64,000 nt of DNA from Corynebacterium sp. MSK041 (GTDB lineage Bacteria > Actinomycetota > Actinomycetes > Mycobacteriales > Mycobacteriaceae). The translations under genes and the position numbers were made by a program. Every line of letters starts with the position of its first letter. Within the stretch, counting starts at the first letter, position 1. The DNA lies in the NCBI RefSeq assembly GCF_030232265.1, contig NZ_JASPJK010000003.1, positions 124,001 to 188,000 on the forward strand, given 5' to 3'. Shown here in pieces: positions 19,379-27,030 of the stretch. Under the pieces are notes generated by a model. It saw only the letters and a list, made by a program, of their open reading frames with translations, was not told the origin of the DNA and did no database searches.

Positions 19379-20335
19379 TTAGTCCCCGAAAATAGACGGC
19401 GGATCAAGTTTGCGGGCAACCCGGGTCCCGTCGTTTGGCTGGGGCTCTTCTTGGCCGGTTCCGATGCTGTTGACCTCGTCAGACCCCACTTCATGGTCCG
19501 CGACGTCTCCCTTCACACTGCCGGTCATCCGAGTTGGCATTTCCAGGGGCTCCTCGGGGCGTGCGATGGGGGGATGGGAGGGGTGGGAAGGGGTGGGGTG
19601 AGAGGGGTCGTCGATAAGCATGGGCTTGCCCATCTCACGCGACGTGCCCTCAAGTTCCAGGCGTGGCCACGTTTCGGGTGGGAGAGTGCGCGCGGCGTCC
19701 GCGAGGAGGGCGAGTGGCGCGAATACTGTGTCCCAATCCGTGGCCTCGATGCATTCTGCGAGGACCCACTCCGATTCGAAACAGACGGCACCGATCTGAG
19801 GCGGCAGCTGCTCAAGCGCCGTGTGAACGCGGATGTCCAGCATGCGTTCTGCTGGGCCTTCCTCCGAAGCGAAGACGGCGAAGCCTTCAATGTGGGCGAC
19901 CTCGACGAGGTCATCGGAGAGCTGCTGCGTCAACGGGAGGCGGCGCATATCCACAACAACGTCGCTGGTCATGCCTGTTCCCATACCAATGACGGTTGTA
20001 CCTGCGATGTCCGCAATCCGGGTTTCGTGGCCGAACTTCGTGCCTGTGAGGACGTCTTTGATGGGAGCGCCGCTGGCCGCTGCGCCGCGGGTCCATTCGT
20101 CCTGCAGGAACTCATCTTCGGCTGTGTAGGTAAAACCGTTGGTGGTGGCCCAGTCCCGGCGGGCACGACGCGAAAGCTTGTGGAACTTATTGGGTTTACG
20201 GGTGGCCTTAGGCGCAGGCTTAGCGGGTTTGGTTGTGGCAGGCGCCTTGTCCGCTTTGTCCTGGGAATCCGCGCGCCACAAAACGGTCGCCCCGACCAGG
20301 GCGAGCGCGGAAAGCGTTAGCAATAGAAAACCCAT
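19379..20335 (-). CDS. Membrane-anchored hypothetical protein
   Basis: A 318-residue protein of unknown function. The first 20 residues form one hydrophobic segment (MGFLLLTLSALALVGATVLW). A Lys/Pro/Ala-rich linker and a soluble domain of about 200 residues follow, then a Pro/Ser/His/Glu-rich disordered tail from about residue 245. No catalytic motif is visible. There is no lipobox or clear cleavage site, so I read it as an N-terminally anchored protein. It sits behind the rhodanese gene on the same strand, after a 258-bp gap, and 38 bp before pyrE. The tail region contains a copy of CGTCGATAAGC (19609). Confidence 0.7.
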   Translation of the reverse strand: MGFLLLTLSALALVGATVLWRADSQDKADKAPATTKPAKPAPKATRKPNKFHKLSRRARRDWATTNGFTYTAEDEFLQDEWTRGAAASGAPIKDVLTGTKFGHETRIADIAGTTVIGMGTGMTSDVVVDMRRLPLTQQLSDDLVEVAHIEGFAVFASEEGPAERMLDIRVHTALEQLPPQIGAVCFESEWVLAECIEATDWDTVFAPLALLADAARTLPPETWPRLELEGTSREMGKPMLIDDPSHPTPSHPSHPPIARPEEPLEMPTRMTGSVKGDVADHEVGSDEVNSIGTGQEEPQPNDGTRVARKLDPPSIFGD

Positions 20336-20593
20336 CGGTTAGCACTGTAACGGGCGGAATGGACATTCCTGGGTAGGCGCGGGCGTGTGGTTGGGTTTGG
20401 AGCCGGATCTGATTGAGGTGGCGGTGTGTAGAATTTTACATTGCCTCGGTAACTATCTGTCAGCAGAAATCCGTGGCCTGCGGGTTTCTTTTTGTCCCGA
20501 ATGGCCGATGTAACTTTCTGCACAGCCCGAGATGTGGGACCGAAATGGCAGGAGCCAGTGAAGCTCGTGGGCCAGGGCCAGGTCACAGGGCCT

Positions 20594-21427
20594 TTAGATT
20601 TCGCGCGACACTGGGTTGGTCACGTCCGCGGCCCACTGGGACCAGCCACCGATGTAGTGAGTGAGCATCGGCAACCCTGCGTGCACTGCGGCGGCGAGCA
20701 ATTTCGCGGAGTGGTTGCCGGAACCGGAATAGACAACGGCTGAAGCAGGATCGGTGGTGTGAGTAACACCGAGCTGGGCGAAACGTTCCAGAATTTCATC
20801 CGAGTCTTTGACCATGTCATCACCGTCAAAAAGGTCCTGGACTGGCAGGTTCCGCGCCCCCGGGATGTGGCCAGCTTTCTTGTCTAAGCGTTCTTTGATG
20901 CCGCGGTAGCGGTTGGGCTGGCGTGCGTCGATAAGCAGGCTCTTGTAATCGTGCACATCGTCGATCGTGGGGGCCTGGCCGCGCCGCGCGACAAGCTCCG
21001 AATGGACGTTGACGGGGCCCGGGCCAGCAACTGTGTCGTACCCAAGGGCTTCCCACGCGGCGAACCCACCGTCGAGGATGCGCACGTTTTCAACGCCCGC
21101 CCAGCGCAGAGTCCACCACACGCGGGCAGCGAAAACGCCATGGCCAACGTCATACACAATGACGGGGCGGTCCTCCGCGATGCCCCAGAAGCGGAACGTC
21201 TCACTCAACCGAGTCAGCGACGGCAGCGGATTGCGGCCGACCTGCGCAGTGGGTGTGCCCACGAGGTGCAGCGACATGTCACAAAACTGGGCGGTGGGGA
21301 TGTGCGCAGCGTGAAACGTGGACCGTGCCTGGCCCGCGCGCGCATCCCACAGCGCGGCCAACAGCGTGAGCTTTTCGCCGGTGCGGATCAGTTCGCGCAG
21401 CTCTTCGGAGGAAACGTAGACGCTCAT
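20594..21427 (-). CDS. Sulfurtransferase-fold (rhodanese) protein lacking the active-site cysteine
   Basis: A 277-residue tandem rhodanese protein of the thiosulfate/3-mercaptopyruvate sulfurtransferase type. The N-terminal repeat shows ALWDAR, HIPTAQFCDM and WGIAEDRPVIVYDVG. The C-terminal repeat shows LLIDARQPNRYRG, GHIPGARNLPVQDL and VVYSGSGNHSAKLLAAA. Active family members have a CGSGVTA-like loop, whose Cys forms the persulfide; here the position is Ser (about residue 234) and the loop reads SGSGNHS. The fold call is firm and the catalytic activity doubtful. ATG 21427 was preferred over an in-frame GTG three codons upstream. Confidence 0.85.
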   Translation of the reverse strand: MSVYVSSEELRELIRTGEKLTLLAALWDARAGQARSTFHAAHIPTAQFCDMSLHLVGTPTAQVGRNPLPSLTRLSETFRFWGIAEDRPVIVYDVGHGVFAARVWWTLRWAGVENVRILDGGFAAWEALGYDTVAGPGPVNVHSELVARRGQAPTIDDVHDYKSLLIDARQPNRYRGIKERLDKKAGHIPGARNLPVQDLFDGDDMVKDSDEILERFAQLGVTHTTDPASAVVYSGSGNHSAKLLAAAVHAGLPMLTHYIGGWSQWAADVTNPVSREI

Positions 21428-21441
21428 GGCGCCCACACTAC

Positions 21442-21843
21442 CTACGCAAGCGAAATGATGCCCTGCGTTTCAAGGCCTTCAAGCCATTCGCGGATCCCAT
21501 CCTTCGGGGCATCGGGACCGAGGGAGGCGCCGAGCATCCCGCCGGGGCCGAGCTCCACGCGGCAGCCGAAAGCCAAGAGGGTCTCCGCAATATCGTTCGG
21601 GCCGGGCCGCTGCACCAGGATCCGGATGGTTTCCGCGCCACCCTTCACCACCACCTGGTTGATGTGCAGGCGGCCGCCGACGTGGACACATTCGACGATG
21701 TCACCCACATTGATGCTCGTATCCAAAAACGGCACCGAGGCCACCACGAAGTGGCCGCCACCAAGATCGTGGGCGGCCAACTCCTCGTTCTCCACGCCGG
21801 GCAGCAGGGTGCGGGCGTAGATGGTGGTCAGTGGTTGATGCAT
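21442..21843 (-). CDS. Small hypothetical protein, possibly DUF4265-like
   Basis: A 133-residue cytoplasmic protein with alternating beta strands (ELAAHDLGGGHFVVASVPFL, INVGDIVECVHVGG) followed by a helix-rich half ending EGLETQGIISLA. The pattern resembles small DUF4265-type proteins, recalled only loosely. The start at 21843 is 10 bases after the stop of the DUF3039-tailed gene on the same strand, so read-through from that module is possible. Base use is like the bulk chromosome, unlike that module. No function assigned. Confidence 0.65.
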   Translation of the reverse strand: MHQPLTTIYARTLLPGVENEELAAHDLGGGHFVVASVPFLDTSINVGDIVECVHVGGRLHINQVVVKGGAETIRILVQRPGPNDIAETLLAFGCRVELGPGGMLGASLGPDAPKDGIREWLEGLETQGIISLA

Positions 21844-21853
21844 GGGGATGAGT

Positions 21854-22852
21854 CTAAGCCAGTTCACTATAAAGCCGAGAACACTCTGGGCACACAGGCA
21901 AATTGGCATGATCCCTCGATGGAACAAAACTCACGCCACAAAGTGATCTCACTGCCTTGCCATCAATTGTTTTGAAAGCAAGATGCTCGTGATGAGCGTA
22001 ATGGCTCCCCTGGCCTGGCTCTGGGTAGGACAGCTCTCCCCTATCTATGAGCTGCTCTAGCTCAGCGACGCGTTGGGTCCAAGCACCAGGTTCACCGATG
22101 TTCGCAAAAACGAGACCAGTTGTATCCCAGCCTTGAACGGGTGGAGCGATCGAACATAGAACACGAACAATGAGGTCCCACAGGTGGGCATGTCCTGCAA
22201 ATTGAGGTGCTGGATGGACTTCCACGACGATGTCATCCGAATCAACGCCGTCACCACGATGCTGCTCGACCGTTAGCTCTACTTCCGCCAGTTTCTGGCC
22301 GACGATGGGCAACACCACCTCGAAACTCCCACTCCCCCCTTGGTGGAATGCTTTGAGGAGAACGAATACTTCCTTTTGAATGTCCAAAAACCAGTCGGTT
22401 TTCAGGCGAGCAGCTGTCTCTAACTTGAGCAATCGGACATCTTTTTCCGTCGGAAGCCAGCTTTCACAACCATCCGTAATATTTTGTCGTTCTACCTGCT
22501 TGTAGAAATCATGAAAATCTTCATGGTTCCCTTTAGCCAGACCGGCGGCTACGAGCCAGCACACACCCGTATCTTGATCTACCCATACGGCGCCACGCCA
22601 CTGTGAAGTCTTGATCTCCAGCAAAACCTTTTCCGTGGCGGAGGCAATGCGCATTTCAAATTGATCTTCGGCTTCATTCTCACTGAAGCATTCACTAGCG
22701 CGTCGAATGATGGGATGCGGTAACTCGCTCAGGGGATGCAAAGCATCAAGACGTCCCTCCTCCAATGCTCGCTTCGGAGCTGGATCCTCCCATGCGGAAT
22801 TCAAGTCCTCTCCGAGAACTCTCAAGGTGGGCCGAGCCCGTCGGTTGTGCAT
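21854..22852 (-). CDS. DUF3039-tailed protein, candidate toxin of a two-gene module
   Basis: About 332 residues, cytoplasmic. The central region (ATEKVLLEIKTSQWRGAVW, VCWLVAAGLAKGNHEDFHDF, KTDWFLDIQKEVFVLLKAF) is not recognised. The last 50 residues match the actinobacterial DUF3039 zinc-ribbon-like pattern: HYAHHEHLAF, RSLCGVSFVPSRD, PVCPECSRLY, with three cysteines and histidines. DUF3039 proteins are normally stand-alone and about 90 residues long. The gene follows an excisionase-type HTH gene, after a 64-bp gap holding a hairpin. Codons and base composition are visibly AT-richer than the neighbours, suggesting transfer. The start is uncertain (ATG 22852, or GTG 22879 within the hairpin loop). 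Confidence 0.7.
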   Translation of the reverse strand: MHNRRARPTLRVLGEDLNSAWEDPAPKRALEEGRLDALHPLSELPHPIIRRASECFSENEAEDQFEMRIASATEKVLLEIKTSQWRGAVWVDQDTGVCWLVAAGLAKGNHEDFHDFYKQVERQNITDGCESWLPTEKDVRLLKLETAARLKTDWFLDIQKEVFVLLKAFHQGGSGSFEVVLPIVGQKLAEVELTVEQHRGDGVDSDDIVVEVHPAPQFAGHAHLWDLIVRVLCSIAPPVQGWDTTGLVFANIGEPGAWTQRVAELEQLIDRGELSYPEPGQGSHYAHHEHLAFKTIDGKAVRSLCGVSFVPSRDHANLPVCPECSRLYSELA

Positions 22853-22867
22853 ACCTTTATGATGCCA

Positions 22868-22899
22868 AACAGCCCGCACCGATCTAAATGCGGGCTGTT
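22868..22899 (-). promoter_or_regulatory. Intercistronic hairpin in the candidate toxin-antitoxin unit
   Basis: Perfect 11-bp arms, AACAGCCCGCA (22868-22878) and TGCGGGCTGTT (22889-22899), enclose a 10-nt loop between the upstream HTH gene and the DUF3039-tailed gene. There is only a short T-run on the minus strand. It could partly terminate transcription or mask the second gene's start, favouring the first product. Confidence 0.65.
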
Positions 22900-22916
22900 G
22901 AAGGAAAACCCTTCAG

Positions 22917-23312
22917 TTAGAGGAGGTCTGCCAGGGCCTCATTTGAAACCGCAGTGGTTTCGCGGTGGTGCGCGAAACGCTCAGCAAGCTCGAGCTGAGC
23001 GGCATGGCGCTTCTCATTGAAGGCCACGAGGTCACTGACGAGAATACGGCGGTGGGTGCCAACCTTGCGGAAGGGAATCTCACCACGATCGAGGAGTTTG
23101 CATAGGTGCGTGCGACTCATCTTGAGGCGCTCTGCCGCCTCATTCGGGGTGAGCTCCTCATCCTTGTGCAGCAGGTAAATAGTTTCACCGCTGCGCACAT
23201 AGTCTGCGATCTCGCGGATGAACCCCTTGGCCTGCGGCGACAGGCTGGAGGCGACCTCTTCGAGCTTCTCCACATCGGCAGGAGTGAATCCTGTCGGATC
23301 GAGTGTCTTCAT
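22917..23312 (-). CDS. Excisionase-type HTH protein, candidate antitoxin
   Basis: A 131-residue DNA-binding protein. The helix-turn-helix of the excisionase/HTH_17 (MerR-like winged) type spans LTPNEAAERLKMSRTHLCKL through GEIPFRKVGTHRRILVSDLV (about residues 53-97). The N-terminal helical region and C-terminal helix (AQLELAERFAHHRE) are probably for dimerisation or partner binding. In actinobacteria such proteins commonly precede a PIN-domain toxin as antitoxin/autorepressor (family knowledge); here the second gene is a DUF3039-tailed protein instead. The start at 23312 has an AGAAAGG site 12 nt upstream; in-frame ATG 23324 is too close to it. Confidence 0.8.
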   Translation of the reverse strand: MKTLDPTGFTPADVEKLEEVASSLSPQAKGFIREIADYVRSGETIYLLHKDEELTPNEAAERLKMSRTHLCKLLDRGEIPFRKVGTHRRILVSDLVAFNEKRHAAQLELAERFAHHRETTAVSNEALADLL

Positions 23313-23393
23313 TGAGGCAACCATCCTTTCTGCCACAAACCTATCAAGCAACTGGCTTAACTAACTTAACTGTCATAACTGCCACGCGTCAAG

Positions 23394-25952
23394 TTAATCC
23401 CCAGCGCTACCTTCGATCACCAGGGTGTCTCCACCCGGCGCGGCGTCGACATGCACGGTGTCGCCGTCGCGGATCTCGCCGGCCAGGACCTTCTTAGCTA
23501 GCTTGTCGCCAATTTCCTTCTGGATCAGGCGACGCAGCGGACGGGCACCATAAGCCGGGTCGTAACCACGGTCCGCGAGCCACTGTTTCGCAGCATCGGT
23601 GACATCCAGCACCAGGCGACGCTCCGCCAAGCGACGAGCAAGCCCGCCCAGCTGAATATCCACGATGCCCACCAGCTGCTCCTGGGTCAGCGGGTCGAAG
23701 ACCACCACGTCATCGAGACGGTTGATGAACTCGGGTTTGAACGCCCGCTTCACCGCCTCCATGATCTCCTCATGCGTGCCACCCGCGCCGAGGTTCGACG
23801 TCAGGATGATCACGGTGTTGCGGAAGTCCACGGTCCGCCCCTGCCCATCTGTCAGGCGACCTTCGTCGAGGACCTGCAGCAGGACGTCGAAGACGTCGGG
23901 GTGGGCTTTCTCGACTTCGTCGAAAAGCACGAGGCTGTACGGGCGCCTACGAACGGCCTCCGTGAGCTGACCGCCCGCGTCGTAGCCGACGTATCCCGGA
24001 GGCGCACCGACCAGGCGCGCGACGGAATGTTTCTCGCCGTACTCCGACATATCAATCCGCACCATCGCGGACTCATCATCGAAGAGGAACTCCGCCAGCG
24101 ACTTCGCCAGCTCCGTCTTACCCACACCCGTCGGGCCGAGGAAGAGGAACGAACCAATCGGTCGATTCGGATCCGCAATGCCCGCGCGCGAACGCCGCAC
24201 CGCATCCGACACAGCCTCCACCGCCGCACGCTGACCAACCACACGGCCAGCCAGAACATCCTCCATACGCAGGAGTTTCTCGGTCTCGCCCTCCATCATC
24301 TTGCCCGCAGGGATGCCAGTCCAGCTCGACACAACATCAGCGATCACATCAGGAGTCACCTCCTCACTCAACATCGTTTTCACGCTTGTCGACGCCTCCG
24401 CTTCCCTCAACTCCCCCTCCAGCTCCGGAATCCGCCCGTAGCGCAACTCCGAAACCTTCGCGAAATCACCATCACGCTCGGCAATCTCGGACTGGTTACG
24501 CAGATCCTCCAGCTCCTCCTTCAGGCGCTGGACCTTATCAATCTCGCCCTTCTCATTCTCCCAACGAGCCTTCAACTCGCCGAGCTTCTCACGCTGATCC
24601 GCCAGCTCCTGGCGCAGCGTAGCCAGACGATCCTGGGAAGCAGCGTCCGACTCCTTCGACAACGCGATCTCCTCGATCTCAAGCCGGCGCACGATGCGCT
24701 CCAGCTCGTCGATCTCCTGCGGCGAAGAATCAATCTCCATCCGCAGACGCGAACCAGCCTCGTCGACGAGGTCAATCGCCTTGTCCGGCAGGAAACGGTT
24801 GGTGATGTAGCGGTCCGACAGCGTTGCTGCCGCCACCAATGCCGAGTCCTGGATGCGGACACCGTGGTGGACCTCGTAGCGCTCCTTCAGGCCACGGAGG
24901 ATACCGATAGTATCTTCCACCGTCGGCTCACCCACGTACACCTGCTGGAAACGACGCTCCAAAGCCGCATCCTTCTCGATGTACTTGCGGTACTCATCCA
25001 GCGTCGTCGCACCGACCAGGCGAAGCTCACCACGGGCAAGCAGCGGCTTGATCATGTTGCCCGCGTCCATCGAACCTTCACCGGAAGCGCCAGCACCGAC
25101 GATCGTGTGCAGCTCATCAATGAACGTGATGATCTCGCCGTCAGCCCGCTTAATCTCATCGAGCACAGCCTTCAGCCGCTCCTCAAATTCGCCGCGGTAC
25201 TTCGCACCAGCGACCATGGAGCCCAGATCAAGGCTGATCAGTGTCTTGCCCTTCAGCGACTCAGGCACGTCACCAGCCACGATACGGCGAGCAAGACCTT
25301 CCACAATGGCAGTCTTACCCACACCCGGCTCACCAATCAGAACCGGATTATTCTTCGTGCGGCGCGACAGCACCTGAACAACACGCCGAATCTCACTGTC
25401 ACGGCCAATAACCGGGTCGATCTTTCCTTCTCGGGCTCGCGCCGTCAGATCCGTTGAGTACTTCTCCAGCGCCTGGAATTGATCCTCGGGGTCCTGCGAG
25501 GTCACCTTCTGGTGCCCGCGCACCGACGGGAAAGCTGCCTTAATCGTGTCGTACGTAGCACCACGCTTCTTCAGCAGCTCAGCAGCTTCTTCCGAACCGC
25601 GCGCGATGGCAGCCAGAAGCACCTCGGTGGAAACGTATTCATCACCGAGTTCGCCCGCTAACTCCTGCGCCGCGTTGAGCGCGTTAAGACTATCCCGGTT
25701 AAACGTAGGGTTGGCCATGTTCTGGCCTTCAGCTTTGGGGTAACCATCGACGATCTCAGCGGCCTCTTGTGCCACCGTCTCCGGATCAACTCCGGTCGCC
25801 TTCAGTACCGGTGCCGCGATGCCATCTTCCTGCGTCAAGATTGCATGCAGCAGGTGCGCCGGACGAATGTCCGGGTTCCCCTTTGCGGAGGCTGACTGGA
25901 GCGCATCCTGCAGCGCCTGTTGCGTTTTCGTAGTGGGATTAAATGAGCTCAT
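23394..25952 (-). CDS. clpB: ATP-dependent disaggregase ClpB
   Basis: An 852-residue AAA+ chaperone that, with DnaK/DnaJ/GrpE, threads proteins out of aggregates. Domains in order are the Clp N-domain (1-145), AAA-1 with Walker [12 protein letters not shown] and Walker [11 protein letters not shown], the coiled-coil middle domain (about 405-520), and AAA-2 with [16 protein letters not shown], the [19 protein letters not shown] pore loop and [11 protein letters not shown]. Arginine-finger and sensor segments ([10 protein letters not shown]) close the protein. Length is normal. AAAGGAG precedes the ATG. Upstream lie a SigH-type promoter and a HAIR operator, as expected for a heat-shock gene. 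Confidence 0.98.
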   Translation of the reverse strand: MSSFNPTTKTQQALQDALQSASAKGNPDIRPAHLLHAILTQEDGIAAPVLKATGVDPETVAQEAAEIVDGYPKAEGQNMANPTFNRDSLNALNAAQELAGELGDEYVSTEVLLAAIARGSEEAAELLKKRGATYDTIKAAFPSVRGHQKVTSQDPEDQFQALEKYSTDLTARAREGKIDPVIGRDSEIRRVVQVLSRRTKNNPVLIGEPGVGKTAIVEGLARRIVAGDVPESLKGKTLISLDLGSMVAGAKYRGEFEERLKAVLDEIKRADGEIITFIDELHTIVGAGASGEGSMDAGNMIKPLLARGELRLVGATTLDEYRKYIEKDAALERRFQQVYVGEPTVEDTIGILRGLKERYEVHHGVRIQDSALVAAATLSDRYITNRFLPDKAIDLVDEAGSRLRMEIDSSPQEIDELERIVRRLEIEEIALSKESDAASQDRLATLRQELADQREKLGELKARWENEKGEIDKVQRLKEELEDLRNQSEIAERDGDFAKVSELRYGRIPELEGELREAEASTSVKTMLSEEVTPDVIADVVSSWTGIPAGKMMEGETEKLLRMEDVLAGRVVGQRAAVEAVSDAVRRSRAGIADPNRPIGSFLFLGPTGVGKTELAKSLAEFLFDDESAMVRIDMSEYGEKHSVARLVGAPPGYVGYDAGGQLTEAVRRRPYSLVLFDEVEKAHPDVFDVLLQVLDEGRLTDGQGRTVDFRNTVIILTSNLGAGGTHEEIMEAVKRAFKPEFINRLDDVVVFDPLTQEQLVGIVDIQLGGLARRLAERRLVLDVTDAAKQWLADRGYDPAYGARPLRRLIQKEIGDKLAKKVLAGEIRDGDTVHVDAAPGGDTLVIEGSAGD

Positions 25953-26004
25953 TGAAGTGCTCCTTTCATGTTTTCTGTAGTTCTAAATTAATTGGTCACT
26001 CAGT

Positions 26005-26032
26005 ACAACGCCTTAAAACTTGAGTCTGTTCC
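26005..26032 (-). promoter_or_regulatory. SigH-type heat-shock promoter of clpB
   Basis: On the minus strand, GGAACA (26032-26027), 16 bases, then CGTTGT (26010-26005). This fits the actinobacterial SigH consensus GGAA...GTT, and the same hexamers and spacing occur before dnaK. Confidence 0.8.
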
Positions 26033-26039
26033 ACTCAAC
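26019..26039. promoter_or_regulatory. HAIR operator (HspR site) of clpB
   Basis: CTTGAGT-N7-ACTCAAC, one mismatch from the HAIR consensus CTTGAGT-N7-ACTCAAG. It overlaps the -35 region of the SigH promoter, so HspR binding would block initiation. Confidence 0.88.
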
Positions 26040-26058
26040 CTAAAAATTCTTTTCCCGC

Positions 26059-26255
26059 GCACATATATGGGTGAATTGGGATGGGGACAAATTTGTCCGC
26101 TTTTCGACGCTCACCTCCGCCACCAGCAACATTTCCCTCATTCGATGCGGACGCACAGTGTGTCCACATCTAAACGCGGCAAAGACGCAGGCCAAAGCTA
26201 CGGAAGCGCGCCGGTGGACAGATTTGTCCGCATCGTCCGTGACGCATATATACGC
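26059..26255. repeat. Three-palindrome symmetric element, copy B
   Basis: Boxes are GGACAAATTTGTCC (26085-26098, a perfect palindrome), GGACGCACAGTGTGTCC (26149-26165) and GGACAGATTTGTCC (26216-26229). Centres are 26091.5, 26157 and 26222.5, exactly 65.5 bp apart on both sides, identical to copy A. The outer arms align as inverted copies over about 40 bases (GCACATATATGGGTGAATTG on the left against GCGTATATATGCGTCACGGA from the right end). It lies between the clpB heat-shock promoter and the HTH gene at 26513. Outward-facing promoter-like sequences (TTGTCC-N17-TATATG leftward, TTGTCC-N17-TATATA rightward) are present. Confidence 0.88.
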
Positions 26256-26512
26256 CTATATACGCCTATCTGCTCCAGAGCTGCATGAAGAACGAAAGCA
26301 AAGGAAGGAACGTTTCGGTGTCCACTTAAGTGGGCAGTTTTTGCTGGTGCGGCGCACTGAAGACGATTAACGTCGAAGGCACCTTTAGGGCACCTTTTAT
26401 GAAAGGGGCTTCGGGAACCCGGAGGAACCAAAGGGGAACCAGGGGTAACTACGGGGCACTACAGGGAGCTATTGGCAGCTGCGGGGATGAGCAAAAGGGG
26501 GGAACACTCGAG

Positions 26513-27001
26513 ATGAAGCGAGTGGAGATTTCAGAAATTTCGGTTTTTGAGGGACGACCGAAATGCCCACCGTTTCTGCGCGGGGCGGAGCTGATGGCGG
26601 CGCTGCAAACGGGGCAGGCGTTTACGGGGGAGGAGTTGGTGGGGAAATTGGGCGTCGATAAGCGAACGTTGAGGCGCGACATCCAGGCACTCCGTGCCGT
26701 TGGATTTGAGATTAAGACGACGCGGCGGGAGTCGAATTCTTACCGGTTGATGCGCGGCGAGAAGATGCCACCGTTGATTTTCGATGATGACGAGCTGGAG
26801 CTTTTGGCGCTTGTGTTCGCGTATTTTTACACGGAGGATGAGGAGCTGAAAAAGCGCGTCGGCGGATTGAAACGGCGGATCACGGACCTGGCGCCGTGGC
26901 ATGTCCTGGACCGAATCGAGGCGGCTTCGAGGCAAGCGATGCGGGAGGGCATCAGCGTCTGGTTTGCCGCGAAGGCCACGCGGGACAAAGAGGCTGGTTA
27001 G
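26513..27001 (+). CDS. HTH (HTH_11/DeoR-like) regulator, short form
   Basis: A 162-residue putative transcription factor. The winged helix is at about residues 18-70 (LRGAELMAALQTGQAFTGEE, then LGVDKRTLRRDIQALRAVGF), typical of HTH_11/WYL-family regulators. The following IFDDDELELLALVFAYFYTE resembles the region joining the HTH to a WYL domain, but the protein ends before any WYL domain, so it is either a short form or a truncated one. ATG 26513 follows AGGGGGG 11 nt upstream; the reading frame stays open upstream through Gly-rich low-complexity sequence that is unlikely to be translated. Palindromic element B lies upstream and could supply its promoter. Target genes unknown. Confidence 0.75.
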   Translation: MKRVEISEISVFEGRPKCPPFLRGAELMAALQTGQAFTGEELVGKLGVDKRTLRRDIQALRAVGFEIKTTRRESNSYRLMRGEKMPPLIFDDDELELLALVFAYFYTEDEELKKRVGGLKRRITDLAPWHVLDRIEAASRQAMREGISVWFAAKATRDKEAG

Positions 27002-27030
27002 GGCGTGATCAGGGCGCCGCTAGGGCGCGA

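Noticed and set aside
26071..26370. Open frames across element B
   Set aside because: Low-complexity translation of palindromes; no start signals. The true HTH gene starts at 26513.
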